DNA from: Bacteroidales bacterium UBA4116
GTDB lineage: Bacteria > Bacteroidota > Bacteroidia > Bacteroidales > Tannerellaceae
Assembly: GCA_002381645.1 (NCBI GenBank)
Contig: DFXE01000025.1
Span: forward strand, 67,595 to 131,594
Length of the DNA stretch: 64,000 bases
Reading direction: 5' to 3'
This document shows, in pieces, positions 34,053-43,122 of this stretch; position 1 is the stretch's first letter; the number at the start of each line of letters is the position of its first letter. The position numbers and the translations under genes are program-made. Below the pieces are notes generated by a model that was not told the origin of the DNA, did not search any database, and saw nothing but the letters and a program-made list of their open reading frames with translations.

Positions 34053-35066
34053 TTATTTTACTTCCCAAACTTCACCGCTCATCAAAAGGTCATGCAGTTT
34101 TCGTATAGGCTTCTTACTTTGCACTTCCGCTATCTGTTGTTCTACGGCCTCATCATAACTTGGTGCTTCCACATCGCGTATAATACCTAAAGCTACCGGC
34201 ATATCACCACCCATCATACCCAGCATGGTATGCATCGTTACATCTGGTTCATGGGCATCGTGCGTAAGTACGTCTTCAATGGTATAGCCATCCTGACCGA
34301 TGTTGACAGCTTTCAGTTTAAGTCCGTCTAAGACAATACCTTTTTCATTATCCTTACCAAACAGCATTTTTTCGCCATGGCGAAGGAAAATAGTTCTGTC
34401 CGACCTGAATTCTTTATCCGTTATTTTCTTATGTATACCGTCGTTGAATATGACACAATTAACTAATACTTCTACAACAGACGTTCCTTTATGCCGTGAG
34501 GAAGCCGCTAATACCTCAGTGGTATTTTTTAGATCGACATCAATCAGCCGCGCGAAAAAATTACCGCGTGCCCCGAAAGTAAGTTCTGCGGGAATAAACG
34601 GCTCTTCAACCGTTCCATAAGGGGAACTTTTTGTAATAAAGCCCCTGTCGGTGGTCGGAGAATATTGACCTTTGGTAAGACCGTATATTTTGTTGTTAAA
34701 AAGTACAATATTAATATCTACATTTCTGCGGACCGCATGTATAAAATGATTACCGCCAATAGCCAGGCAGTCGCCGTCGCCCGTCATAAGCCATACGTTA
34801 AGCGCAGGATTGGCAGTCTTAACACCGGTTGCAATAGCAGCGCCACGGCCGTGAATGGTATGGAAACCATACGAATTCATATAGTAAGGTAAACGCGAGG
34901 AACATCCTATACCCGAAATAACGGCAATATCTTTCGGTTCCACTCCCTGTTCAGCCATGGCTTTATGTACACAATTCAATACGGCATGGTCGCCACAGCC
35001 CGGACACCAGCGTACGTACTGGTCGCTTTTATAATCTTTTGGTTGGAATTTTACTTCTGGTTCCAT
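34053..35066 (-). CDS. korB: 2-oxoacid:ferredoxin oxidoreductase, beta subunit
   Basis: 337 residues. Contains the thiamine-diphosphate site: RWCPGCGDHAVLNCVHKA (about 20-37), GIGCSSRLPYYMNSYGFHTI and GDGDCLAIGGNHFIHAVRRN followed by the metal-binding NNKIYGLTKGQ. With the alpha subunit it interconverts 2-oxoglutarate or a related oxoacid with its acyl-CoA and CO2 using ferredoxin. In Bacteroidales this enzyme runs in the open TCA pathway. It starts 3 bases after the alpha gene's stop. Confidence 0.93.
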   Translation of the reverse strand: MEPEVKFQPKDYKSDQYVRWCPGCGDHAVLNCVHKAMAEQGVEPKDIAVISGIGCSSRLPYYMNSYGFHTIHGRGAAIATGVKTANPALNVWLMTGDGDCLAIGGNHFIHAVRRNVDINIVLFNNKIYGLTKGQYSPTTDRGFITKSSPYGTVEEPFIPAELTFGARGNFFARLIDVDLKNTTEVLAASSRHKGTSVVEVLVNCVIFNDGIHKKITDKEFRSDRTIFLRHGEKMLFGKDNEKGIVLDGLKLKAVNIGQDGYTIEDVLTHDAHEPDVTMHTMLGMMGGDMPVALGIIRDVEAPSYDEAVEQQIAEVQSKKPIRKLHDLLMSGEVWEVK

Positions 35067-35069
35067 AAT

Positions 35070-36923
35070 TTACGCCTCCAATAATTTGGTGAATTCTTCA
35101 ACTAATCTCGCCACAATAAAAGGTTGTCCTTTTACGCGGTTAAACCGGTAAGGGTTAAAACCGGGTACTTTACTACGCAGATAATTGGCAAACTGTCCGT
35201 TGTTCTGTTCTGCCACAACAACTTTCTTATACCGCGACAAAACATCAATTGTATTTTTAGGCAGGGGACTGATAAATTTAAAATGAGCCAAAGCTACTTT
35301 CCTGCCGTTTTCCTGCATCGTTTCCATAGCTTCGCATAAATGCCCGTAGGTACCACCCCACCCTACTATCAGTAAATCGGCATCGCTATCACCCAATACT
35401 TCTAAGTCAGGTATGTAATCAGCAATCTTATCTACTTTCGCCTGACGGGTTAACACCATTTTCTGGTGGTTATACGGTTCGGTAGATATGGCGCTTGTAT
35501 CGTAGTCTTTCTCCAATCCGCCTATTCGGTGTGCAAACCCTTCCATTCCCGGGATTGCCCAGTAACGTACCAGGTTTTCAGGATCACGGCGATAGGCCTT
35601 CCAGGGCTGCTCACCTGTATATTCTGTAGCATATTTGGGTTTTATTTCCGGATATTCATCCAGGTCAGGAAGCTTCCATGCCGATGAACCGTTCGCAATA
35701 AATGAATCTGTAAGAAGTATAACCGGAGTCATATGTTCAACAGCCAATTTACCTGCCCAATAGGCCGCGTCAAAACAATCCGTAGGCGTAGCGGCAGCTA
35801 TCACTACCACCGGACTTTCTCCGTTACGCCCGTAAAGCGCCTGCATCAGGTCGGTCTGTTCGCTTTTAGTAGGAAGGCCGGTAGAAGGTCCGCCCCTTTG
35901 CACATCGACTATGACCAATGGCAATTCTGCTATCACTGCCAGACCAATAGCTTCGCTTTTAAGCGCCAGACCCGGCCCGGAGGTAGAAGTTGCAGCTAAT
36001 GATCCTGCAAAACTTGCTCCGATGGCAGTACAAATACCGGCAATTTCATCTTCAAACTGGAGTGCTTTTACCCCCAGTTCTTTACGGGCCGATAATTCCT
36101 GTAAAATATCAGTTGCCGGAGTAATCGGATAACTTCCCAGATACAACTTTAACCCGGCTTTCTCGGCAGCTGCTATCAGGCCGTAAGAAGTTGCTTTGTT
36201 TCCATTTACGTCGGTATAAAAACCGGGAGTCATTTTTTTACTTTCGATCCGGTATCTGGAAATGGAAGCATGAATATTATGCCCGTAGTTATATCCGTCA
36301 GTGAGTGCTTTAATATTAGCTTTAGCAATAGTCGGCTTTTTCGAGAATTTATTTTGAAGCATATGCATTGCTTCGTCCAGCGGACGGTCGAAAAGCCAGC
36401 ATACCAGACCTAAAGCAAACATATTTTTGCACCGGGCTGCCGATTTATTGTCTAACCCGTACTCAGCTAACCCATCCTTTACCATACTGGTAATCGGAGC
36501 GGCTATTACCTGTACCCCTGTTAGACTTAATTCTTTAAAAGGATCGTCAGTCACAAATTTTGCTTTATCCAGATCATTTTTCTGAAATGAATCGGTGTCG
36601 ATAATAACAATTGCATGTGGCTTTAAATAATTTACGTTTACCTTTAACGCTGCGGGATTCATCGCTACCAATACATCGGCACGATCACCGGGTGTGAAAA
36701 TTTTACGGGAACCCAGGTGTACCTGAAATCCGGATACACCGCTTAATGATCCTTGCGGAGCACGTATTTCTGCCGGGAAATCGGGAAAGGTTGAGATTTC
36801 GTTCCCCAAGATAGCCGACAGGTTTGAAAAGATCGTTCCGGTTAACTGCATACCATCTCCGGAATCACCGGAAAAACGTACTACAACCTTTTCTAAAGTA
36901 GTAACTTTTGTTTGTTCTGCCAT
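35070..36923 (-). CDS. korA: 2-oxoacid:ferredoxin oxidoreductase, fused gamma-alpha subunit
   Basis: 617 residues from the ATG at 36923, which begins the conserved part (MAEQTKVTTLEKVVVRFSG); an upstream in-frame ATG at 36980 adds 19 non-conserved residues. The first 190 residues are the gamma domain (GDSGDGMQLTGTIFSNLSAI), followed by the alpha pyrimidine-binding domain with GNKATSYGLIAAAEKAGLKL, QFEDEIAGICTAIGASFAGS and SLAATSTSGPGLALKSEAIG. A transketolase-C-like domain ends the chain. The substrate is probably 2-oxoglutarate given its gene neighbours in other Bacteroidales, but the sequence alone does not settle that. Confidence 0.92.
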   Translation of the reverse strand: MAEQTKVTTLEKVVVRFSGDSGDGMQLTGTIFSNLSAILGNEISTFPDFPAEIRAPQGSLSGVSGFQVHLGSRKIFTPGDRADVLVAMNPAALKVNVNYLKPHAIVIIDTDSFQKNDLDKAKFVTDDPFKELSLTGVQVIAAPITSMVKDGLAEYGLDNKSAARCKNMFALGLVCWLFDRPLDEAMHMLQNKFSKKPTIAKANIKALTDGYNYGHNIHASISRYRIESKKMTPGFYTDVNGNKATSYGLIAAAEKAGLKLYLGSYPITPATDILQELSARKELGVKALQFEDEIAGICTAIGASFAGSLAATSTSGPGLALKSEAIGLAVIAELPLVIVDVQRGGPSTGLPTKSEQTDLMQALYGRNGESPVVVIAAATPTDCFDAAYWAGKLAVEHMTPVILLTDSFIANGSSAWKLPDLDEYPEIKPKYATEYTGEQPWKAYRRDPENLVRYWAIPGMEGFAHRIGGLEKDYDTSAISTEPYNHQKMVLTRQAKVDKIADYIPDLEVLGDSDADLLIVGWGGTYGHLCEAMETMQENGRKVALAHFKFISPLPKNTIDVLSRYKKVVVAEQNNGQFANYLRSKVPGFNPYRFNRVKGQPFIVARLVEEFTKLLEA

Positions 36924-37020
36924 AATTCTTTTTTTAGCTTTAGCATCATGATAATTTGATTCAAAGTATATAACCGCCAAATTTAGTAATAAAACTGTAT
37001 CTGCTTAAATCTTTAACATA

Positions 37021-38223
37021 TCAAAATGCTGATAAATAGATATCCAGGTTATTTGATAATATATTAAAATGAGTTGAAACATAGCTATTGACCGGTTTGC
37101 CGGAATACATGTATACTCCCGCACGAAAACATTTATCTTCCTTTATCATACCTTGCACGGAACCCACATCTCCAAGCATTAGTAATAAGGAAACAAATAC
37201 GTTGCTGAATGCCATGGAAGTAGTTCTTGCAACCGAATTACTTATATTGGGTTTGCAATAATGTAAGACGCCGAACTGTTCAAACATCTCAGGGTCTTTC
37301 GGAGAAAGACAGCAGGTAGTTTCGAAACATCCCCCCTGACTAATACGCAAATCAATAATCAACGCTCCTTTTTTCATGGTACGGATAAGCTCCTCGGCAA
37401 TCATATACCGACGGGATACATTGAGGTAACGCATAGCTCCTATCACAACATCTGCACTTTGAAAAGCATTATGCAGGACTTTCGGATGAAAATTGGAAGT
37501 AAATATTTTCTGGCCCAATACTTTCTGAAGTTTCCTCAAACGGTTAATATCATTGTCGAACACTTTGACCAGGGCACCCATACCTAAAGCAACCCGTGCG
37601 GCGGCAGTTCCGGCCATCCCCGCACCGATAATGATAACTTCGGTAGGCGCTATTCCGGGAATACCTCCTAACAGGACTCCTTTACCGCCCTGAGTATTAC
37701 TTAACAACCCGGAAGCGATAGTCAGCGAGGCCGTACCTTCAATTTCCGAAATAATACTTAATATAGGATAGGTATCTTGTTCGTCAACCATCAGTTCGTA
37801 AGCTAAAGCATTGATGCGCTTCGACATCATTAATTCATATGCGCTTTGTTCGAACAGATTGAATTGCATCATGGAAAATAAAGTCGTCCGTGGTTTCATC
37901 ATAGCGACTTCAATAGGCAACGGGGGTAGTATTTTAAGAATAATATCCGCTTTATACACTTCATCGGGAGTGGAAACTATTTCGGCGCCTGCTTCTGAAA
38001 AATGATTATCCGAATAATTGATACCTAATCCGGCACCGGATTCAATCATCACATGATGACCGGCATCGGTTAATATATCTACTGCCTCAGGAGTAAGGGC
38101 AAGCCTCCTTTCCGCGCCAACCCTTTCGCAAGGTATACCAATCAGCAACCGGTTGCTCACCTTAGTTAACTCTTTCAATAACTCCTGCGGAATATAAGCA
38201 CTTTGTGATTGTGTTTCTCCCAT
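37021..38223 (-). CDS. ald: Alanine dehydrogenase/transhydrogenase-like protein
   Basis: 400 residues. N-terminal catalytic domain with GIPCERVGAERRLALTPEAV (about 34-53), including the Arg-Leu-Ala signature of alanine dehydrogenase, and LKILPPLPIEVAMMKPRTTL. The NAD-binding fold is EVIIIGAGMAGTAAARVALG (about 196-215). The C-terminal GGCFETTCCLSPKDPEMFEQ and the YCKPNISNSVARTTSMAFSN region match Bacteroidetes members. It catalyses reversible oxidative deamination of L-alanine to pyruvate. Its start lies 8 bases after the aroK stop, so the two are probably one transcript. Confidence 0.9.
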   Translation of the reverse strand: MGETQSQSAYIPQELLKELTKVSNRLLIGIPCERVGAERRLALTPEAVDILTDAGHHVMIESGAGLGINYSDNHFSEAGAEIVSTPDEVYKADIILKILPPLPIEVAMMKPRTTLFSMMQFNLFEQSAYELMMSKRINALAYELMVDEQDTYPILSIISEIEGTASLTIASGLLSNTQGGKGVLLGGIPGIAPTEVIIIGAGMAGTAAARVALGMGALVKVFDNDINRLRKLQKVLGQKIFTSNFHPKVLHNAFQSADVVIGAMRYLNVSRRYMIAEELIRTMKKGALIIDLRISQGGCFETTCCLSPKDPEMFEQFGVLHYCKPNISNSVARTTSMAFSNVFVSLLLMLGDVGSVQGMIKEDKCFRAGVYMYSGKPVNSYVSTHFNILSNNLDIYLSAF

Positions 38224-38231
38224 AGCCTATA

Positions 38232-38753
38232 TCATAAAATCTTTTCTAGCGCTTTTACAATGTTGTGTACATCATTCTCAGTCAGCATAACCTCTGCATC
38301 GAAAACGACCGATGCCTGCCCATACCATATCATTCTCTTTTCCAGGTTTTCCGAAACAAATTCTTTTAATGCTTCTCCTGACAAACCTTTCAGTATAGGC
38401 CGGGTATGTTTAACCAATTCCAGTCGCTTGGCCAATTCATCCGGAGATACTTTAAGATAAACAGTAGCACCCATACGGTTCATATATTCCATATTATCGT
38501 AAAAGCAAGGTGCACCCCCTCCGGTTGATATCAGTACGTTTTCAAACAAACCGACCTCATGAAGCATGTTGCGTTCAATCTGCCGGAAAGACGTCTCTCC
38601 TACTTCAGAAAAAATCCGGGCAATGGTTTTATGGTAACGCGCCTCTATATAATGATCAAGATCAATAAAAGACAACTTCATCCGTTCTGCCAACTCTTTT
38701 CCCACAGTAGTCTTTCCCGCTCCCATGTAACCGATCAGGAAAATACGCTTCAT
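38232..38753 (-). CDS. aroK: Shikimate kinase
   Basis: 173 residues from the ATG at 38753, chosen because the P-loop region begins immediately (MKRIFLIGYMGAGKTTVGKE). DLDHYIEARY (about 32-41) and the substrate-binding FRQIERNML and STGGGAPCFYDNM are present, with the lid TRPILKG near 118-124. It phosphorylates shikimate at the 3-position on the way to chorismate. It is followed by the alanine dehydrogenase gene on the same strand. Confidence 0.95.
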   Translation of the reverse strand: MKRIFLIGYMGAGKTTVGKELAERMKLSFIDLDHYIEARYHKTIARIFSEVGETSFRQIERNMLHEVGLFENVLISTGGGAPCFYDNMEYMNRMGATVYLKVSPDELAKRLELVKHTRPILKGLSGEALKEFVSENLEKRMIWYGQASVVFDAEVMLTENDVHNIVKALEKIL

Positions 38754-38806
38754 GCTTTCGTCTCCATATATCAAACAAATGTATAAATTTTATACGCAGA
38801 AAAATA

Positions 38807-39580
38807 CTATTTACCGGTAAAAGTATTTTTTGAGGATTTTTCTTCTGCCCTCCTCTGTAGGATATTGTCCTGCATCTGTTTTGTATAAGCGTTAATCTGA
38901 TCAATCACCTTTCCCATTTCGGTTATTACCTGTTGCTCTTTTGTAATTTGGTAACTAACAAGATATATGGCATTTATAAATTTTATAAATTCAAAATAAG
39001 CCAAATCCACCTGCGGGCGGATATTCCTCATTTTATCTTCTTTGCTACGCTTCTCTTTCTTACTTTGTCTTTCATTATATAATTGGTAACATTTTTCGTT
39101 TGCATCTTTCAACAGATCAAACACACGAAATAAATCCAGATTTTGTAACGCATGGGTATATTTTTCCTTTTCCATTTCTTCAATAAAAAGACTTATCATA
39201 GTCGTATTTTCCAGGAACGACTTCCGGTGAGCATTTCTGTATGGCTCTAACCCCCCATCTAATTCTTCCCACGACGCCCTTATAGTAGAATCTGGATTAT
39301 ACCTCATGATCTCAATCGTACGCTTAATGAAGCAGAATAATTCATCACGTTTTTGATCCGCAGCCTGTATTTCTTTCGTTTCTTCAAAGGCCCGGTTTCT
39401 CATATAAGCATATTCTTCCCTTTTAAAATACTTTTCATAAACCAACCGGAGTTCCTCCATTTTATATTCCTTAGCCATCATAGGTGTAACAGTGGCAAGT
39501 ATGCGCGAATGATAGTCATAATGCTCGCCATCCCTGACTAATCTGAAACTTGGTCGAATAATTTCCTTAACTCTTTCCAT
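38807..39580 (-). CDS. Helical protein of unknown function (DUF6261-like)
   Basis: 257 residues, almost all helical and highly charged, with no signal peptide or membrane segment. It begins MERVKEIIRPSFRLVRDGEH, and ends with coiled-coil-like KVIDQINAYTKQMQDNILQR. The organisation, with a conserved N-terminal block and a variable Lys/Glu-rich middle (KKEKRSKEDKMRN), resembles Bacteroidetes proteins listed as DUF6261; I am not sure of this. It is 53 bases before aroK on the same strand. Confidence 0.6.
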   Translation of the reverse strand: MERVKEIIRPSFRLVRDGEHYDYHSRILATVTPMMAKEYKMEELRLVYEKYFKREEYAYMRNRAFEETKEIQAADQKRDELFCFIKRTIEIMRYNPDSTIRASWEELDGGLEPYRNAHRKSFLENTTMISLFIEEMEKEKYTHALQNLDLFRVFDLLKDANEKCYQLYNERQSKKEKRSKEDKMRNIRPQVDLAYFEFIKFINAIYLVSYQITKEQQVITEMGKVIDQINAYTKQMQDNILQRRAEEKSSKNTFTGK

Positions 39581-39974
39581 TTTTATTTATATTCATTTAC
39601 ATATTTTCAATTTTACACATCAAATAATTTCAGCTAACAGAATCTAACTAAATTTTTACATGAACATATTTATTTTAAATAGATATTAAAAATTATATCT
39701 GCATATGCAAATATATAAACAAAATGAATATTGATTATATGGTTAATGAATATTTTCTATTTTGCCATTTTTTACTAATCTGCAAAAGCATTTTTTTATG
39801 TATCCCTGAATTTATTTAATCTTATATTTAATTTGTAAATTAATTAAAATGCAATTATTGATATTTTAATTTCATTATATTTATTTTACACATCAACATA
39901 ATTTAACCTAATGATGAATTTTTACCCTCAATTCGCAAATAAATGTAATAAGTTCTTTTTTTTTTACAAATGTA
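39581..39974. other. AT-rich intergenic region
   Basis: About 390 bases, very AT-rich, without a coding frame, strong hairpin or repeat that I can recognise. It presumably carries the promoter for the helical protein gene. Confidence 0.4.
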
Positions 39975-40934
39975 TTAAGGATGCGTAACAAGCGAAATAT
40001 TTCTATCTTTTTCAAGAAATCCTATGACATTATTGCAGACAGCTTTAGCCATTTCGTAACGCGCAGTATAAGTTTGCGTTCCAATGTGTGGGGTCAAAAC
40101 TACGTTATCAAGTTCAAATAATTCCGGAAGAGGATGGTCGCCAAACTCAAACACATCTAATCCTGCAGCACGGATAATATTATTTTTTAAAGCATATACA
40201 AGGGCATGCTCATCCACTAAAGGACCACGGGAAGTATTAATAAGAATAGCATGTGATTTCATCGCAGAGAATGCCTTTTCATCGAAAACATGATGAGTTT
40301 CTGGAGTATATGGAGCATTAATGGAAATAAAATCAGATTGCTTAAGTAACTCATCAAAAGTAACATACATAACATTCAGCTTAGTTTCTTCTTCAACATG
40401 CATTTGCCGGCGATTATGGTAAATAACTTCCATACCACAGGCCCGTGCTCGTTTACTTAACGCTTTTCCTATTCTTCCCATACCAAAAATACCCAGTGTT
40501 TTACCAGTAATTTGTGTACCCAAGTTTTCAAGTACCCCCACTTTCATATTACCTTTATGTTTACGCAACATACGGTCGCACTCTGTAATCCTACGTGCTG
40601 CATCAATCATCAACCCTAACGCCAAATTGGCAGTTGGAGCTATTACAGGATCCGGTGTATTGGCTACCGAAATACCTTTTTGCAACGCATAAGCTACATC
40701 TATATTATTATATCCCACTGCGTAGTTAGCTATTAAGCGTAAACCGGGAGCATTATCAATTAAATTCTTATCTACAGGAAAATTAAACATAGGGCAAAGA
40801 ACATCAAATGATGAAATCATATCATAAACTTCATCATACGTAAAATCACGTCCATCAGGAAAAGTTACGTCATACATTTTTTCCAATTCCGCGTATCCTT
40901 CGCGAAACATTTCATAAGTCATCAAAATTTTCAT
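39975..40934 (-). CDS. D-isomer-specific 2-hydroxyacid dehydrogenase
   Basis: 319 residues. The NAD-binding motif is LGIFGMGRIGKALSKRARAC (about 149-168), the substrate-binding arginine and general base lie in LINTSRGPLVDEHALVYALK (about 231-250), and the active His in VVLTPHIGTQTYTA (about 281-294) follows Glu in FEFGDHP. The family includes glyoxylate/hydroxypyruvate reductases and D-lactate dehydrogenases; the length and pattern fit the glyoxylate reductase group best. It stands alone with a clear promoter at 40970-41000. Confidence 0.9.
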   Translation of the reverse strand: MKILMTYEMFREGYAELEKMYDVTFPDGRDFTYDEVYDMISSFDVLCPMFNFPVDKNLIDNAPGLRLIANYAVGYNNIDVAYALQKGISVANTPDPVIAPTANLALGLMIDAARRITECDRMLRKHKGNMKVGVLENLGTQITGKTLGIFGMGRIGKALSKRARACGMEVIYHNRRQMHVEEETKLNVMYVTFDELLKQSDFISINAPYTPETHHVFDEKAFSAMKSHAILINTSRGPLVDEHALVYALKNNIIRAAGLDVFEFGDHPLPELFELDNVVLTPHIGTQTYTARYEMAKAVCNNVIGFLEKDRNISLVTHP

Positions 40935-40969
40935 AATCTACTTTTTAATTTGCTATTTTACTTAAATTA

Positions 40970-41000
40970 CAAAGATATGATTTTCATCTCATTAAGACAA
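40970..41000 (-). promoter_or_regulatory. Promoter of the 2-hydroxyacid dehydrogenase gene
   Basis: On the minus strand: TTG (40998-41000), 20 bases, TATCTTTG (40970-40977). This is a good Bacteroidetes promoter 35 bases before the ATG. Confidence 0.65.
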
Positions 41001-41422
41001 TTATACTTCTGAATATCAGATAAATAAATTGAGTGTAAGCATATTTTAAACCTTAAATCTGCAGCGTATTTGAAAATGCATGGTGCTTTATCCGGAAAAA
41101 TTGAAGTCTTTAAGCACTTTATTATACAGGAAAGTGTTGACTTATGCTCAATGAACATCAATGTAATATATGGTTATGACTAAATCTAATGTTATGATTT
41201 GAATGAAGCCTTTAATTATAGAAAGTGAAGTTGGATAATATTTCAATTAGAAGTTCTATGAATAAAAGTTGAGATCATTATTATTAAAATTTTCCCATCA
41301 TAATGAGTATCATCACATTAGAAAGCAATGCTATTTATGATTTTAGGTATTATAGTTTTATACCGTTTCATAAATCTGTGGTTTTCAATATAATAAATAT
41401 CACAAGTATAAAGAAGATTTAT
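41001..41422. other. Intergenic region before the 41447 operon
   Basis: About 420 AT-rich bases between divergent promoters. I see no gene, tRNA or strong hairpin in it. Confidence 0.4.
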
Positions 41423-41430
41423 TATTTTTG
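41423..41430 (+). promoter_or_regulatory. -7 box of the spmAB-like/ybeY/mnmG operon
   Basis: TATTTTTG, 16 bases before the ATG at 41447. It is the only promoter-like signal I see ahead of the seven-gene operon, though internal promoters are possible. Confidence 0.5.
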
Positions 41431-41446
41431 TAAATAAATTTGATAT

Positions 41447-42679
41447 ATGGTCTTAAATTATATATGGGCTGCCTTTTTTGTCATTGCTTTTATCGTTGCT
41501 TTGATAAAATTAATAGTTGCAGGAGACACTTCCGTTTTTACCGAAATAATAGATGCTTCCTTCAGTTCAGCTAAATCCGGTTTTGAAATATCTATCGGGC
41601 TTACTGGGATTCTCACACTTTGGTTAGGCATAATGAAAATCGGTGAAAAAGCAGGTGTAATTCGATCTTTTGCACGTTTATCATCACCCTTCTTCAGCAA
41701 ATTATTCCCGGATATTCCTAAAAATCATCCTGTAACAGGGTCTATTTTTATAAATATTTCCGCTAATTTACTTGGTTTGGATAATGCTGCAACTCCAATG
41801 GGGCTTAAAACCATGCAACAATTGCAAGAACTTAACCCCGATAAAGAAAGAGCAAGCAACGCAATGATCATGTTTTTATGTATCAATGCTTCCGGATTAA
41901 CTCTCATCCCCATAACCATATTAATGTATCGTGCGCAATTAGGAGCAACGAATCCATCAGATGTATTTTTACCGATCATGCTCGCAACATTTGTTTCTAC
42001 CTTAGTTGCCGTTTTAGCCGTGTGTTTTATGCAGAAAATTAGTTTAATGCAGAAAAATTTATTGCTCTTTTTTGGAGGATTAGTATTGATTATTGGAGGA
42101 TTAACTTTTCTTTTTAATACAATTGAACAGGAGAAAGTAAATTTATATTCAACTATTTGCGCCAATGTATTACTATTTACTATAATATGCGGTTTCATCG
42201 TCAAAGGTATAATCAATAAAATTAATGTATACGACGCTTTCATCGAAGGAGCAAAAGATGGTTTTAAAACAGCCGTTACAATAATTCCCTATTTGATTGC
42301 AATATTGGTAGGCATTGGTGTATTTCGTGCATCAGGTGCCATGGATTTCCTTATTTCAGGCGTAAGAACAGGTGTAGACGCATTAGGTATAAATACGGAC
42401 TTTGTTGAAGCATTACCCACTATACTTATGAAACCGTTAAGCGGAAGTGGAGCAAGAGGAATGATGATAGACGCCATGCAAACATATGGCGCAGACTCTT
42501 TTGTAGGACGTCTCTCTTCTATTGTACAGGGGTCTACTGACACTACCTTTTATGTTGTCGCATTATATTACGGAAGTATAGCAGTTAAAAATACGCGTTA
42601 TACTATACCCTGTTCTTTATTAGCGGATTTAGCAGGAGCCGTTGCTTCTATATTCTTTGCTTATTTATTCTTTTATTAA
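41447..42679 (+). CDS. Fused SpmA/SpmB-like (nucleoside recognition domain) membrane protein
   Basis: 410 residues with about nine membrane segments. The first half matches SpmA (FTEIIDASFSSAKSGFEISI and NLLGLDNAATPMGLKTMQQL with the conserved DNAATP motif), and the second half SpmB (DAFIEGAKDGFKTAVTIIPY and KPLSGSGARGMMIDAMQTYG). In spore formers the two are separate proteins needed for spore dehydration; in non-sporulating Bacteroidetes a single fused chain is common and its function is unknown. It is the first gene of a closely spaced operon, 5 bases before ybeY. Confidence 0.92.
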   Translation: MVLNYIWAAFFVIAFIVALIKLIVAGDTSVFTEIIDASFSSAKSGFEISIGLTGILTLWLGIMKIGEKAGVIRSFARLSSPFFSKLFPDIPKNHPVTGSIFINISANLLGLDNAATPMGLKTMQQLQELNPDKERASNAMIMFLCINASGLTLIPITILMYRAQLGATNPSDVFLPIMLATFVSTLVAVLAVCFMQKISLMQKNLLLFFGGLVLIIGGLTFLFNTIEQEKVNLYSTICANVLLFTIICGFIVKGIINKINVYDAFIEGAKDGFKTAVTIIPYLIAILVGIGVFRASGAMDFLISGVRTGVDALGINTDFVEALPTILMKPLSGSGARGMMIDAMQTYGADSFVGRLSSIVQGSTDTTFYVVALYYGSIAVKNTRYTIPCSLLADLAGAVASIFFAYLFFY

Positions 42680-42684
42680 ATAAT

Positions 42685-43122
42685 ATGTCGATATCTTATC
42701 ATGCAGAAGGAGTATCCATTCCTCCAATTCCCAAGCGGAAAATAAACGCCTGGATCAAAACAATATCAAAAAAATTTCAGAAAGAAATAGGTGAAATAAC
42801 CTATATCTTCTGCTCAGATGAAAAAATACTGGAGATCAATCAAGAATATCTTCAACACGATTATTTCACTGATATCATAACGTTCGATTACTCGGAAGGC
42901 GATAAAATAGCCGGAGACATTTTCATCAGTCTGGATACGGTAAAAAGTAATTCCGAACACTATCAAACAGAATATATGAATGAACTCTACCGGATCATTA
43001 GCCATGGCATCCTTCATCTTTGCGGCGTTAACGATAAAGGTCCGGGCGAACGAGAAATAATGGAAAATGAAGAGAACAATGCACTGTCGATTCTATCGGA
43101 AATGCTAAAATCAAAAATATGA
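42685..43122 (+). CDS. ybeY: rRNA maturation endoribonuclease YbeY
   Basis: 145 residues, which is short but normal for Bacteroidetes. The conserved core EITYIFCSDEKILEINQEYL leads to FTDIITFDYSEGDKIAGDIF and the metal-binding HGILHLCGVNDKGPGEREIM (about 111-130). Two histidines of the usual H-x3-H-x5-H motif are present; the third is replaced, the sequence being VNDKGPGE rather than GYDH. This variant is frequent in the phylum. The enzyme trims 16S rRNA and takes part in ribosome quality control. It overlaps mnmG by 4 bases. Confidence 0.92.
   Translation: MSISYHAEGVSIPPIPKRKINAWIKTISKKFQKEIGEITYIFCSDEKILEINQEYLQHDYFTDIITFDYSEGDKIAGDIFISLDTVKSNSEHYQTEYMNELYRIISHGILHLCGVNDKGPGEREIMENEENNALSILSEMLKSKI

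Noticed and set aside
41447..42679. SpmA/B-like gene as evidence for spore formation
   Set aside because: Fused forms are common in non-sporulating Bacteroidetes, and no other sporulation gene is present.
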